Positions 53,269 through 63,573 are shown, counted from the stretch's first letter. The stretch: DNA of 64,000 nt from Paenarthrobacter aurescens (GCF_025421775.1 NZ_JAOEFX010000010.1:168988-232987), one strand, 5' to 3'. The notes: generated by a model from the sequence alone, not told the origin. A program made the numbers and translations.

Positions 53269-53287
53269 GCCCTGCACTTTCAAAGGC

Positions 53288-55912
53288 TTAGGCGTTCGCG
53301 ATCAATCCCAGCTCAGCCTTGGAGGCCAGCGCCGAGTGCTTCGGGAACACCCGGACGGTGTAGCCGAAGGACCCGGACCGGTTGATGACCAGGGATCCGT
53401 GGAAGAGGTGGCGTCCGCCGCCGAGGTCTTCCATGGAGTCCAGTTCCGCCACCACGATGTCCTCGAGCTCGTCCGATTCTTCCGCCCGTCCGAATGCCAC
53501 CTCCACAGAGACATCGTCCGGGGTGAGGTTGTTCAGGGCCACGTAGGCGTTGACCTGGAGTGTGTCGCCCACCTGGGGTTCCTCGGAAACACCCACGGAG
53601 TCCACGTGTTCCACTACAACCTGGGGCCAGGCGTTGCGGACCTTGGTGATCCATGCCGCGAGTTCCTTGGCTTCCTTGAAGGCTTCGGCCACGGCCCTGC
53701 GTCCGGACACGGCAGCCGGGCAGTAGAGGTTGTTGACGTAGTCGTGGAGCATTCGTTCTGCCGAAACGGCCGGGCCCAGGTTCGCCAAGGTGTGCTTGAT
53801 CATGGAGACCCAGTGGGTGGGGACGGTCTCGCGGCTGGATTCGGAGGGTCCAGCGGCTCCGGCCCCTTGGGCAACGGTGGTGCCGTAGAAGCGCGGTGCC
53901 ACCTGGTTTTCGAGCAGTTCGTACAGCGCAGATGCTTCGATGTCGTCGCGTTCTTCGGAGGACGCGTTGTTGTTGGCCGTGGGGATCGCCCAGCCATTTT
54001 CGCCGTCGTACATTTCGTCCCACCAGCCGTCCAGGACTGACAGGTTGAGCGAGCCGTTGATGGCGGCCTTCATGCCGGAGGTGCCGCAGGCTTCCAACGG
54101 GCGGAGGGGGTTGTTGAGCCACACGTCGCAGCCCGGGAACAGTGTCCGGGCCATGGCGATGTCGTAGTTGGGCAGGAAGACGATCCTGTGCCGTACTTCG
54201 GGGTCGTCGGTGAAGCGCACCAGGTCCTGGATCATCTTCTTGCCGGCGTCATCGGCAGGGTGCGACTTGCCGGCGATGACCAGTTGGATGGGGTGTTTCG
54301 GATCCAGCAGCAGGGCCTTCAAGCGTGCAGGGTCGCGCAGCATGAGGGTGAGGCGCTTGTAGGTGGGCACGCGCCGGGCAAAGCCGATGGTGAGCACATC
54401 GGGATCCAGTACGGAGTCGGTCCAGGCGAGTTCCGCGTCGGCGGCGCCGCGCTTCTTCCACGAGGCCCGGAGCCGGCGTCGAACGTCGTCGATAAGCTGG
54501 GCCCGCAACTCCCGGCGGAGGGCCCAGACGTCTTCGTCGCTGACGTTGTAGGCCAGGTCCCAGCGTCCCAGCGCTTCGGCTTCTGCACCGAACTGGTTCC
54601 GTGCAAGGGATGAGATGCGGGGGTCCACCCAGGTGGGTACGTGGACGCCGTTGGTGACGGAGGTGATGGGGATTTCCGAGTGGTCGAATCCTGGCCACAG
54701 TCCGGCGAACATTTCGCGGGACACCACGCCGTGGAGCTTGGCTACGCCGTTGGCGCGCTGCGCCAGGCGCAGGCCCATCACCGCCATGTTGAACACGGAC
54801 GGGTTGCCGCCGTCGTAGTTTTCCCGGCCGAGTTCCAGAATCCTGTCCGTGGGCACTGCGGGTGCCAGTCCGGCTTCGAAGAAGTGCTTGATTTGCACGG
54901 TTTCGAATCGGTCGATGCCGGCGGGCACGGGCGTGTGCGTCGTGAAGACGGTGGACGCGCGTCCTGCGGCGAGGGCCTCGTCCCAGCTGAGGGGCTGGTG
55001 AGGATCGGACATGGCTTCTTGAATGCGTTCGATCCCCAGGAAGCCTGCGTGGCCTTCGTTGGTGTGGAACACTTCCGGCGCGGGTGTGCCGGTGAGCTCC
55101 TGGTAGACACGCAGTGCCTTGACGCCACCCATGCCCAGGAGCAGTTCCTGCTGCAGGCGGTGGTCGCCGCCTCCGCCGTAGAGGCGGTCAGTGATACCGC
55201 GCGCGGCTTCGTCGTTGGACGGGACATTGGAGTCCAGCAGCAGCAGCGGAACGCGTCCGACGTCGGCACGCCACACGTGCGCGTGCAGCTCGCGGCCGTT
55301 GGGCAGGGGGAGGGAAATGTGGACCGGCTTGCCGGGTACGCCGTCCTTGGCCGGGTGCCGAAGGAGGGTCAGCGGCAGGCCGTCGGGGTCCAGGACGGGG
55401 TAGGTTTCCTGCTGCCACGCATCCCGGGACAGGGATTGCTTGAAGTAGCCGGCCTGGTAGAGGAGCCCGACGCCGATCAGCGGCACGCCGAGGTCGGACG
55501 CGGCTTTGAGGTGGTCGCCGGCGAGGATGCCGAGGCCCCCCGAGTACTGCGGGAGTACCTCGGTGATGCCGAATTCCGGCGAGAAGTACGCGATGCAGGC
55601 TGGGGCGTCTTCACCAAGGCCTTGGTACCAGCGCGGTTCGCTGAGGTAGCGGTCCAGGTCGGCTGCTGCGTTTTGCACGCGGTCCACCACTTCGCCGTTG
55701 TTGGCGAGGTCCTGCAGTTGTTCGCGGCTGATAGACCCCAGAAGGGCTATGGGGTCGTGCTGCGACGCCTCCCAGAGAGCCGGGTTCAGGCTCGCAAAAA
55801 GTTCCCGAGTGGGCCGGTGCCAGGACCAACGCAAATTGGTGGCCAGACGGGCCAGGGGCCGTATGGGCTCGGGGAGGACGGTACGGACTGTAAACCTTCG
55901 AATAGCCTTCAC
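53288..55912 (-). CDS. glgP: Alpha-glucan phosphorylase (maltodextrin/glycogen phosphorylase, GT35)
   Basis: 874 residues of the shorter bacterial/archaeal GT35 type. FSPEFGITEVLPQYSGGLGI, TNEGHAGFLGIERI, HTPVPAGIDRF and the C-terminal PLEACGTSGMKAAINGSLNL are conserved phosphorylase elements; PLP Lys lies in the last region. It releases glucose-1-phosphate from glucans. GTG 55912 is chosen because TAGTGT lies 7 nt upstream on the minus strand and the conserved N-terminus begins there; the frame stays open to 55954. Confidence 0.9.
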   Translation of the reverse strand: MKAIRRFTVRTVLPEPIRPLARLATNLRWSWHRPTRELFASLNPALWEASQHDPIALLGSISREQLQDLANNGEVVDRVQNAAADLDRYLSEPRWYQGLGEDAPACIAYFSPEFGITEVLPQYSGGLGILAGDHLKAASDLGVPLIGVGLLYQAGYFKQSLSRDAWQQETYPVLDPDGLPLTLLRHPAKDGVPGKPVHISLPLPNGRELHAHVWRADVGRVPLLLLDSNVPSNDEAARGITDRLYGGGGDHRLQQELLLGMGGVKALRVYQELTGTPAPEVFHTNEGHAGFLGIERIQEAMSDPHQPLSWDEALAAGRASTVFTTHTPVPAGIDRFETVQIKHFFEAGLAPAVPTDRILELGRENYDGGNPSVFNMAVMGLRLAQRANGVAKLHGVVSREMFAGLWPGFDHSEIPITSVTNGVHVPTWVDPRISSLARNQFGAEAEALGRWDLAYNVSDEDVWALRRELRAQLIDDVRRRLRASWKKRGAADAELAWTDSVLDPDVLTIGFARRVPTYKRLTLMLRDPARLKALLLDPKHPIQLVIAGKSHPADDAGKKMIQDLVRFTDDPEVRHRIVFLPNYDIAMARTLFPGCDVWLNNPLRPLEACGTSGMKAAINGSLNLSVLDGWWDEMYDGENGWAIPTANNNASSEERDDIEASALYELLENQVAPRFYGTTVAQGAGAAGPSESSRETVPTHWVSMIKHTLANLGPAVSAERMLHDYVNNLYCPAAVSGRRAVAEAFKEAKELAAWITKVRNAWPQVVVEHVDSVGVSEEPQVGDTLQVNAYVALNNLTPDDVSVEVAFGRAEESDELEDIVVAELDSMEDLGGGRHLFHGSLVINRSGSFGYTVRVFPKHSALASKAELGLIANA

Positions 55913-55919
55913 GAGCGCC

Positions 55920-55925
55920 ACACTA
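55920..55925 (-). promoter_or_regulatory. -10 box of a leaderless glgP transcript (TAGTGT)
   Basis: On the minus strand TAGTGT ends 7 nt before the GTG at 55912; no Shine-Dalgarno. Confidence 0.5.
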
Positions 55926-56051
55926 ACGGACGGACATGGCAGTCGGAACTGCATTGGGTTTCTTTTAGGTAAAAGACATCTTGCGTCGAGGAGAAAGGTC
56001 GTGTGCTTAGCATTCTGTGATGTTTGTCGCTAACGTCGTGTTTGTGACGAA

Positions 56052-56057
56052 TACCGT
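56052..56057 (+). promoter_or_regulatory. -10 box of a leaderless glgE transcript (TACCGT)
   Basis: TACCGT ends 7 nt before the ATG at 56065; it diverges from the glgP box 130 bp away. Confidence 0.5.
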
Positions 56058-56064
56058 GCGAACC

Positions 56065-58122
56065 ATGACCGCTCTGAAATCCAAGACGAAAACGGACATC
56101 ACCGACGGACTTCGCTTCGGCCGGTTCCCCATCACGGCCGTCCAGCCGGTTGTTGAGGGTGGCCGTTTCCCGGCGAAGGCCTTGCCGGGGGAGGACCTTG
56201 TGGTTGGCGCCACGGTCTTCCGCGAAGGCCATGACCAGCTTGGCGTCTCCGCCGTGCTGCTCGACCCCAGGGGCAGGGAACGCCAACGCGTCCGCCTGAG
56301 CCCTGCGCAAGGTGAGCAGTGGAAAGGCCTGGACCGCTGGGAGGGCCTGATCACGCCGAGCGGCACAGGAGCATGGTCGTTCGTCATCGAAGCCTGGCAC
56401 GACCGCTATGGCACCTGGCACCACAACGCGGAGGTGAAGGTTGCCGCCGGCATTGACGTGGAGTTGATGCTCGCCGAGGGCGCCGCCCTTCTTTCAGGAG
56501 CAGCCGACGACGCCGGCCGAACCGGCGCGGAAAAGCGAACCTTGCGTGCCGCTTCAGTCGTGCTGGCAGATACCACCAAGACTGCCGAGGAGCGCCTTGG
56601 CGCCGGTTTCAGCGCCGAGGTGCTTGCCGCCGTCGGACGCCTTCCGATCCGCGAGCTGGTGACGGTGTCCGAGCGCTTCCCGCTGCAGGTGGAGCGCGAC
56701 CTCGCCGGACGCGGTTCCTGGTACGAGTTCTTCCCACGGTCCGAGGGCGCCGTGCTGGATCATTCCACTGGCCTGTGGACTTCCGGTAATTTCCGTACGG
56801 CCGCCAAGAGGCTCGACGCCGTGGCGGACATGGGCTTCGATGTCATCTACCTGCCGCCCATCCACCCGATCGGCTTCCAGCACCGGAAGGGCCGCAACAA
56901 CACGTTGACGCCGGGACCGCAGGACCCGGGTTCTCCGTGGGCCATCGGTTCCAAGGATGGGGGCCATGACGCCATCCACCCGGAATTGGGTACGTTCGAG
57001 GATTTTGACGCCTTCGTGGCGCGTGCCAACGAGCTGGGACTCGAAGTCGCGCTGGACCTTGCCTTGCAGGCAGCTCCTGACCACCCCTGGGTGACTTCCA
57101 ACCCTGAATGGTTCACCACGCGTGTGGACGGTTCCATTGCCTACGCCGAGAACCCGCCAAAGAAGTACCAGGATATTTATCCCCTGAACTTCGACAATGA
57201 CCCGACGGGCCTGTCCAAGGAGATTCTTCGGATCGTGCAGCTGTGGATCAGCCATGGCGTGAAGGTTTTCCGCGTGGACAACCCCCACACCAAGCCCGTG
57301 TGGTTCTGGGAGTGGCTGATCGGCAAGATCAACAAGAAGAACCCCGAGGTTGTTTTCCTGGCGGAGGCTTTCACCCGCCCGCCCATGATGCACGCCTTGG
57401 GCCGCGCAGGGTTCCAGCAGTCCTACTCGTACTTCACGTGGCGCAACACCAAGACGGAGTTGGAGCAGTATTTCCACGAGGTCAGCCACGAGAGCCCGGC
57501 GTTCTTCCGCCCGAACTTCTTCGTGAACACCCCGGACATCCTCACCGAGTACCTGCAGTACGGTGGCCCAGCGGCCTTCCGCATCCGCGCCGCACTGGCC
57601 GCGACGGCGAGCCCGCTCTGGGGCGTCTACGCGGGATACGAGTTGTACGAGCACGTGGCCCGTCCGGGTGCCGAGGAGTACATCGACAACGAAAAGTACG
57701 AGTACAAGGCGAGGGACTGGGAAGGCGCAGCGGAGACGGGACGAACTCTGGCGCCCTATATCACCAGGCTTAACACCATCCGCAAGCAGCACCTGGCGTT
57801 GGGCGACCTGCAGAACCTGACGCTGCACAGCAGCACGGACGATGCCACGATTGTCTACTCCAAGCACAAGACGTTGCCGGACGGTACCAAGGACACCTTG
57901 ATCATTGTGGTCAACGTGGATCCGCACAGTGCCCGCGAAAGCACGGTCTCCCTGGACCTTGCCGCCCTGCAGGTGGATCCCTCCGACCTCAACGAGGACG
58001 GCCGGTTCCGGGTGGACGACTTGATCACCGGCCAGAGCTGGGAGTGGGGCGAGCACAACTACGTCCGTCTGGATGCCCACGTTGAGCCGGCACACATCCT
58101 GAGCATCCGGAGGCAGCCTTAG
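56065..58122 (+). CDS. glgE: Alpha-1,4-glucan:maltose-1-phosphate maltosyltransferase
   Basis: 685-residue GH13_3 enzyme. The catalytic nucleophile is Asp405 in FRVDNPHTKPV and the acid Glu434 in FLAEAFTRPP; IYLPPIHPIG and GRNNTLTPGPQDPGSPWAIG are family hallmarks. It extends alpha-glucans with maltose from maltose-1-phosphate. ATG 56065 follows TACCGT by 7 nt; the frame is open back to 56017. The treS GTG overlaps its stop (TAGTG). Confidence 0.95.
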   Translation: MTALKSKTKTDITDGLRFGRFPITAVQPVVEGGRFPAKALPGEDLVVGATVFREGHDQLGVSAVLLDPRGRERQRVRLSPAQGEQWKGLDRWEGLITPSGTGAWSFVIEAWHDRYGTWHHNAEVKVAAGIDVELMLAEGAALLSGAADDAGRTGAEKRTLRAASVVLADTTKTAEERLGAGFSAEVLAAVGRLPIRELVTVSERFPLQVERDLAGRGSWYEFFPRSEGAVLDHSTGLWTSGNFRTAAKRLDAVADMGFDVIYLPPIHPIGFQHRKGRNNTLTPGPQDPGSPWAIGSKDGGHDAIHPELGTFEDFDAFVARANELGLEVALDLALQAAPDHPWVTSNPEWFTTRVDGSIAYAENPPKKYQDIYPLNFDNDPTGLSKEILRIVQLWISHGVKVFRVDNPHTKPVWFWEWLIGKINKKNPEVVFLAEAFTRPPMMHALGRAGFQQSYSYFTWRNTKTELEQYFHEVSHESPAFFRPNFFVNTPDILTEYLQYGGPAAFRIRAALAATASPLWGVYAGYELYEHVARPGAEEYIDNEKYEYKARDWEGAAETGRTLAPYITRLNTIRKQHLALGDLQNLTLHSSTDDATIVYSKHKTLPDGTKDTLIIVVNVDPHSARESTVSLDLAALQVDPSDLNEDGRFRVDDLITGQSWEWGEHNYVRLDAHVEPAHILSIRRQP

Positions 58123-59918
58123 TGAGTTTTTCTCCGCAGAATCCCAGCCAGTACTTCACCCCGAAGAACACCTTCGAGTTGAATGCCCCAGGTCTCCAGC
58201 ACGATCCGCACTGGTACCGCAAGGCAGTCTTCTATGAGGTACTGGTGCGGGCCTTTGCGGATGCCAACGGGGATGGTTCCGGCGATTTCCATGGGTTGAT
58301 CGACAAACTGGACTACCTCCAGTGGTTGGGCGTTGACTGCCTCTGGTTGCCGCCGTTCTTCCATTCCCCGTTGCGCGATGGCGGCTATGACATCGCTGAC
58401 TACACGTCCGTCCTGGATGAGTTCGGCACCATCAGCGATTTCAAGCGGTTGGTTGCCGAGGCCCACGCACGGGGCGTCCGGGTGATCATTGACCTTCCCT
58501 TGAACCACACCTCGGACCAGCATCCCTGGTTCCAGGAATCGCGTAAGGATCCCACCGGCCCTTACGGTGATTTCTACGTATGGAGCGACACGGACGAGAA
58601 GTACCAGGACGCACGCATCATCTTCGTTGACACCGAAGAATCCAACTGGACGTTCGATCCCATTCGCCGCCAGTTCTTTTGGCACCGCTTCTTCAGCCAC
58701 CAGCCGGACCTGAATTTCGAGAATCCCAAAGTCATCGAGGCCCTCTATGACGTCATCCGGTTCTGGCTGGACCAGGGGATTGACGGCTTCCGCGCCGACG
58801 CCATCCCGTATCTGTTCGAAGAAGACGGCACCAACTGCGAGAACCTGCCGGCAACGCACACGTTCCTGCAGGATCTCCGCCGGATGGTGGACGCGAACTA
58901 TCCCGGCAGGGTGATCATTGCAGAGGCAAACCAGCCCCCGCATGAGGTGGTGGAGTATTTCGGCACCGAGGAAGCACCTGAATGCCACATGGCTTTCCAC
59001 TTCCCCATCATGCCGCGGCTTTACTATGCCCTCAGGGATCAAAAGGCCGCGCCAATCATCGAGACCCTGCGGGACACCCCAGCAATTCCCACAGGCGCCC
59101 AGTGGGGGACCTTCCTCCGAAATCACGATGAGCTCACCCTTGAGATGGTGCCCGCGGAGGAACGTGCCGCCATGCTCGGTTGGTATGCCCCGGATCCCCG
59201 CATGCGTGCCAACATCGGTATCAGGCGGCGTTTAGCTCCGTTGCTGGACAACTCCCGCTCCGAGATCGAGCTCATCAACGCACTGTTGCTTTCCCTGCCA
59301 GGTAGCCCGTTCCTGTATTACGGGGATGAGATCGGCATGGGAGACAACATCTGGCTCGACGACCGTGATGCAGTGCGCACACCGATGCAGTGGAATCCCG
59401 ACCGCAACGCGGGTTTCTCCGGAGCGGATCCGGGCAAGCTGTACCTTCCGGTCATTCAGTCGCTGGTTTACAACTACAGCATGGCCAACGTTGAAGCCGA
59501 AGCTGCGCACTCCGGTTCCCTGCTGCGCTGGACCCGGCAGATCCTCAGCGTCCGCAAGAACCACCCCGTGTTTGGCTTGGGCGGCTTCCGGCACATCGAA
59601 GCCGATCATGAAGTGGTGCTCGCCTATGTCAGGGAATTGCCGGCGGGCAATCCTGAAGGGGAGGAGGCAGAGACCGTTCTTTGTGTCTTCAACCTCTCCC
59701 AGCACCCTGTAGCGGCAACCTTGGACCTCCCCGAGTTTGCAGGCAGGGGCCTGCGCGACATTTTTGGCGGCCAGCCGTTCCCGGCCGTCGGTGACAACGG
59801 AAACCTGACCGTCATGCTGGGCAGCCACAGCTTTTACTGGCTGCGGGTCCGCTCGGCTTTTTCCAATCCCACGTCGCCTTTTACGCAGGCGATTCCCGTG
59901 GTGACCTCCAAAGGATGA
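58122..59918 (+). CDS. treS: Trehalose synthase / maltose alpha-D-glucosyltransferase
   Basis: 598-residue GH13_16 enzyme. The nucleophile Asp is in GFRADAIPYLFEEDG, the acid Glu in IIAEANQPP, and the third carboxylate in FLRNHDELTLEMV; FYEVLVRAFADANGDGSGDF is the family N-terminus. It interconverts trehalose and maltose and supplies maltose to the kinase. The GTG start overlaps the glgE stop; one nt separates its stop from the next ATG. Confidence 0.95.
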   Translation: MSFSPQNPSQYFTPKNTFELNAPGLQHDPHWYRKAVFYEVLVRAFADANGDGSGDFHGLIDKLDYLQWLGVDCLWLPPFFHSPLRDGGYDIADYTSVLDEFGTISDFKRLVAEAHARGVRVIIDLPLNHTSDQHPWFQESRKDPTGPYGDFYVWSDTDEKYQDARIIFVDTEESNWTFDPIRRQFFWHRFFSHQPDLNFENPKVIEALYDVIRFWLDQGIDGFRADAIPYLFEEDGTNCENLPATHTFLQDLRRMVDANYPGRVIIAEANQPPHEVVEYFGTEEAPECHMAFHFPIMPRLYYALRDQKAAPIIETLRDTPAIPTGAQWGTFLRNHDELTLEMVPAEERAAMLGWYAPDPRMRANIGIRRRLAPLLDNSRSEIELINALLLSLPGSPFLYYGDEIGMGDNIWLDDRDAVRTPMQWNPDRNAGFSGADPGKLYLPVIQSLVYNYSMANVEAEAAHSGSLLRWTRQILSVRKNHPVFGLGGFRHIEADHEVVLAYVRELPAGNPEGEEAETVLCVFNLSQHPVAATLDLPEFAGRGLRDIFGGQPFPAVGDNGNLTVMLGSHSFYWLRVRSAFSNPTSPFTQAIPVVTSKG

Positions 59919-59919
59919 G

Positions 59920-62900
59920 ATGAGCAAGGAAAACTTGAACCCCTCCGTTGAAGGACTTCTCCGGAACTGGCTTCCAGGAAAGCGCTGGTTCCCGGTCAAG
60001 AGCCCCGATTTTGCACTGGAGCATGTGGGCGCTTTCAGGCTTCCGGGCGCTGGTGGCGACACTGTGTTCGAGGTGGTGCTGCTGGCCGTGACCTACCGGA
60101 CGGCCGACGGAGGTCCCCGGACTGACGTTGTCCAGGTTCCGTTGAGCTATCGGAGCCAGCCGCTGGCGGACGCTCCGGCAGCCTTGCTGGGTGAGTTCAC
60201 GGACGCCTCGGGCCTCCGGCTTGTCTATGACGCTGTCTACGATTCCGAATTCGTCAGCGCTTGGTTGAACCTCATGCGCAGCGAAGGCACAGCGGCCGGC
60301 GCCCAAGGGCACCTCACCCGTGGTCGTGTGCCGCTGCCGGACCACCCCACCTCCGTGCGGGTGCTGTCCGGCGAGCAGTCCAACACCTCAGTCATCATCG
60401 ACGACGGAGATTCGGCAGCCATCGTGAAGATCTTCCGTGTGCTGGCCGCCGGCAAGAACCCGGAAGTGGAGCTCGGCGCGGCACTGACGGCTGCCGGGAC
60501 CACCGAGGTTCCCGCTACGCTCGGCTGGATCACCGGCTCGTGGGAGGGGCCGGCGTCGAACGGTTCAGCCGCGGCCACCGGCGAACTGACAGTGGCACAT
60601 GAATTCCTGCTCGGTGGCTTGGACGCCTGGCGGTTGGCAGTCGAAGCGGCCGCCGCCGGCAAGGACTTCACAGCAGAGGCGCGAGGGCTCGGAGCTGCTA
60701 CCGCCACCGTTCACGCCAGGCTCGCGGAAACATTTGGAACCCAGGACGGCCAGGCAGACGGCCCGGACCTCATCGCGACTGTGGCCCGTCGGGTCCGCCA
60801 GTCGTGGGTGGAGGCCGCCTCCGCCGTCGGGCCTTACGACGACAACCTCGACGAGCTGCTGGCGGCCTTGGATCCCCGGGACGTTGGGCAGCTCCAACGC
60901 GTTCACGGTGACCTCCACCTCGGGCAGATCCTTTTGGTTCCCGGCGCCGAGGGGCAGCCGGGCCGGTGGGCCATTCTCGACTTTGAGGGCGAGCCGCTGC
61001 GGACCATCGATGAACGCAGCAATCCGGATCTTCCCCTGAGGGATGTCACGGGCATGCTGCGCTCCTTTGACTATGCCGCGGGTGCCGCAACGCGTGAGGA
61101 CCCTGACGCCAGGGTGCCAGAAACCTGGGTGGATGACTGCGCTGCCGCGTTCCTTGAGGGGTACAGCGACGTCACCCCGGGAACCATAGACCGCCGCTCG
61201 CCACTGTTTGTGGCATTGTGGCTGGACAAGGCCTTATACGAGGTTGTCTACGAGCTGCGGAACCGGCCCGACTGGCTGTCCATTCCGGTGAATGCTTCGC
61301 GACGAATCCTCGACAACACAAGCCGCGGCAAGCATGCGGCAGCTATAGCGGAAGGTAATGACATGACTGGCTCTGCACGCACCGAACGGCCCCGAGTTCC
61401 CCTGCACGTGGACTCCGAGACCTTGGAACGCGTGGCAGCCGGCGCCTACCACGCGCCGCACTCGGTCCTTGGCGCACACCTGGACGATCACGGTCACGTC
61501 ACTGTCCGCACCGTCAAGCACCTCGCCAAGTCCGTGGCGGTGGTGACCGAAACCGGTCGCACGGAAATGACCCACGAGGCCCACGGCGTGTGGACCGCTG
61601 TCCTGGAACCGCTGCAGGCCGGCCATGTGCCGGACTACCGTTTGGAAGTGGTGTACGACGCCGAACCCGTCACCATCGATGACCCGTACCACTACCTGCC
61701 TACCGTAGGTGAGGTGGACCTGCACCTGATCGGCGAAGGCCGGCACGAGCGTCTCTGGGATGTCCTCGGCGCGCACGTCCAGCACTACCGTTCGGCACTG
61801 AGCGATGTAGACGGTGTCTCGTTCGCCGTCTGGGCTCCCAATGCCCAGGCAGTCCGTGTGAAGGGTGACTTCAACGGGTGGGATGGCCGCTCGCACGGAA
61901 TGCGCTCGCTGGGCTCCTCTGGAGTTTGGGAGCTCTTCATTCCGGGCGTTGTAGCAGGGGCGTGCTACAAATACGAAATCCTTACCAAGTCCGGGCACTG
62001 GATTGAAAAGGCCGATCCCCTGGCCTTCGGCACCGAAGTACCGCCGCTGACCGCCTCGCGCGTGGTGGACGCCAGCTACCGCTTCAAGGACGCGGAGTGG
62101 ATGACCGCCCGGGCCCAAAAGGATCCGCACAACTCGCCCATGAGCGTCTACGAAGTCCACTTGGGCTCATGGCGCCTTGGCCTTGGCTATAAGGAACTGG
62201 CCAAGGAACTCGTGGATTACGTGAAGTGGCTTGGGTTCTCCCACGTTGAGTTCATGCCCGTTGCGGAGCACCCCTTCGGTGGTTCATGGGGTTACCAGGT
62301 GACGTCCTACTTTGCGCCGACTTCACGCTTTGGGCACCCGGACGAGTTCCGGTTCCTCGTTGACTCCCTGCACCAGGCCGGAATCGGCGTCCTCCTGGAC
62401 TGGGTCCCTGCACACTTCCCGAAGGACTCCTGGGCGCTGGCGCAGTTTGACGGCCAGCCGCTGTACGAGCACTCGGACCCTGCCTTGGGTGAACACCCCG
62501 ACTGGGGAACCTTGATCTTCGACTTCGGGCGCAGCGAGGTCCGAAACTTCCTGGTGGCCAACGCGCTGTATTGGCTGGAGGAATTCCACATTGATGGCCT
62601 GCGCGTGGACGCAGTGGCCTCCATGATCTACCTGGATTACTCCCGGGAAGAAGGACAATGGCGGCCGAACAAATTCGGTGGCCGGGAAAACCTCGAAGCG
62701 ATTTCCTTCATGCAGGAAGTCAACGCCACGGTGTACAAGTCCCACCCCGGCGCCATCATCATCGCGGAGGAGTCCACCGCATTCCCCGGTGTCACTGCTC
62801 CCACCAACCACGGCGGGCTGGGCTTCGGGCTCAAATGGAACATGGGCTGGATGCATGACTCGCTCAAGTACATCTCCGAAGACCCCATCAACCGCAAGTG

Positions 62901-63573
62901 GCACCACGGGACCATCACGTTCTCCTTGGTCTACGCCTTCACGGAGAACTTCCTGCTGCCCATCAGTCACGATGAAGTGGTTCACGGCAAGGGCTCCATG
63001 CTGCGCAAGATGCCGGGTGACCGGTGGCAGCAACTGGCCAACCTGCGTGCCTTCTTCGCGTACCAGTGGGCGCATCCGGGCAAGCAGCTCATCTTCATGG
63101 GCACTGAGTTCGGCCAGGAAGCGGAATGGTCCGAACAGTACGGGCTGGACTGGTTCCTCGCTGACATTCCTGCGCACCGCGGACTTCAACTCCTGGTCAA
63201 GGACCTTAACGAGCTGTATACGTCCACTCCGGCGCTGTACCAGCGTGACAACGAGGCCGGCGGTTTCCAGTGGATCAATGGTGGGGATGCCGACCACAAT
63301 GTCCTGACCTTCATTCGCTGGGATAACGACGGCAAGCCGCTTGTCTGCGCAGTGAACTTCTCGGGTGGTCCGCACCAGGACTACATCCTGGGTGTTCCGG
63401 CGGCAGGGGAGTGGACCGAAGTGCTGAACACTGACTCCGGAACGTACGGGGGCTCGGGCGTGGTCAACGCCGGAACCCTCAAGGCTTCGACGCCGGGGAC
63501 TGATGGTCAGCCGGCCGCGCTGACCGTCACGCTTCCCCCGCTTGGAGCTTCCTGGTTCGCGTTGGCTGAGTAG
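59920..63573 (+). CDS. glgB: Fused maltokinase and glycogen branching enzyme
   Basis: 1217 residues. Residues 1-481 are a Pep2/Mak-type maltokinase (GKRWFPVKS, VHGDLHLGQILL kinase-like loop, ILDFEGEPLR). Residues 482-1217 are a full GlgB: CBM48 (VKGDFNGWDGRSHGM), catalytic Asp in GLRVDAVASMIY, Glu in IIAEESTAFP and Asp in ISHDEVVHG. The two are separate genes in many actinobacteria. At the junction an in-frame ATG (61363) follows GAAGG by 7 nt, so free GlgB might also be made. The pair phosphorylates maltose for GlgE and branches its product. Confidence 0.93.
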   Translation: MSKENLNPSVEGLLRNWLPGKRWFPVKSPDFALEHVGAFRLPGAGGDTVFEVVLLAVTYRTADGGPRTDVVQVPLSYRSQPLADAPAALLGEFTDASGLRLVYDAVYDSEFVSAWLNLMRSEGTAAGAQGHLTRGRVPLPDHPTSVRVLSGEQSNTSVIIDDGDSAAIVKIFRVLAAGKNPEVELGAALTAAGTTEVPATLGWITGSWEGPASNGSAAATGELTVAHEFLLGGLDAWRLAVEAAAAGKDFTAEARGLGAATATVHARLAETFGTQDGQADGPDLIATVARRVRQSWVEAASAVGPYDDNLDELLAALDPRDVGQLQRVHGDLHLGQILLVPGAEGQPGRWAILDFEGEPLRTIDERSNPDLPLRDVTGMLRSFDYAAGAATREDPDARVPETWVDDCAAAFLEGYSDVTPGTIDRRSPLFVALWLDKALYEVVYELRNRPDWLSIPVNASRRILDNTSRGKHAAAIAEGNDMTGSARTERPRVPLHVDSETLERVAAGAYHAPHSVLGAHLDDHGHVTVRTVKHLAKSVAVVTETGRTEMTHEAHGVWTAVLEPLQAGHVPDYRLEVVYDAEPVTIDDPYHYLPTVGEVDLHLIGEGRHERLWDVLGAHVQHYRSALSDVDGVSFAVWAPNAQAVRVKGDFNGWDGRSHGMRSLGSSGVWELFIPGVVAGACYKYEILTKSGHWIEKADPLAFGTEVPPLTASRVVDASYRFKDAEWMTARAQKDPHNSPMSVYEVHLGSWRLGLGYKELAKELVDYVKWLGFSHVEFMPVAEHPFGGSWGYQVTSYFAPTSRFGHPDEFRFLVDSLHQAGIGVLLDWVPAHFPKDSWALAQFDGQPLYEHSDPALGEHPDWGTLIFDFGRSEVRNFLVANALYWLEEFHIDGLRVDAVASMIYLDYSREEGQWRPNKFGGRENLEAISFMQEVNATVYKSHPGAIIIAEESTAFPGVTAPTNHGGLGFGLKWNMGWMHDSLKYISEDPINRKWHHGTITFSLVYAFTENFLLPISHDEVVHGKGSMLRKMPGDRWQQLANLRAFFAYQWAHPGKQLIFMGTEFGQEAEWSEQYGLDWFLADIPAHRGLQLLVKDLNELYTSTPALYQRDNEAGGFQWINGGDADHNVLTFIRWDNDGKPLVCAVNFSGGPHQDYILGVPAAGEWTEVLNTDSGTYGGSGVVNAGTLKASTPGTDGQPAALTVTLPPLGASWFALAE

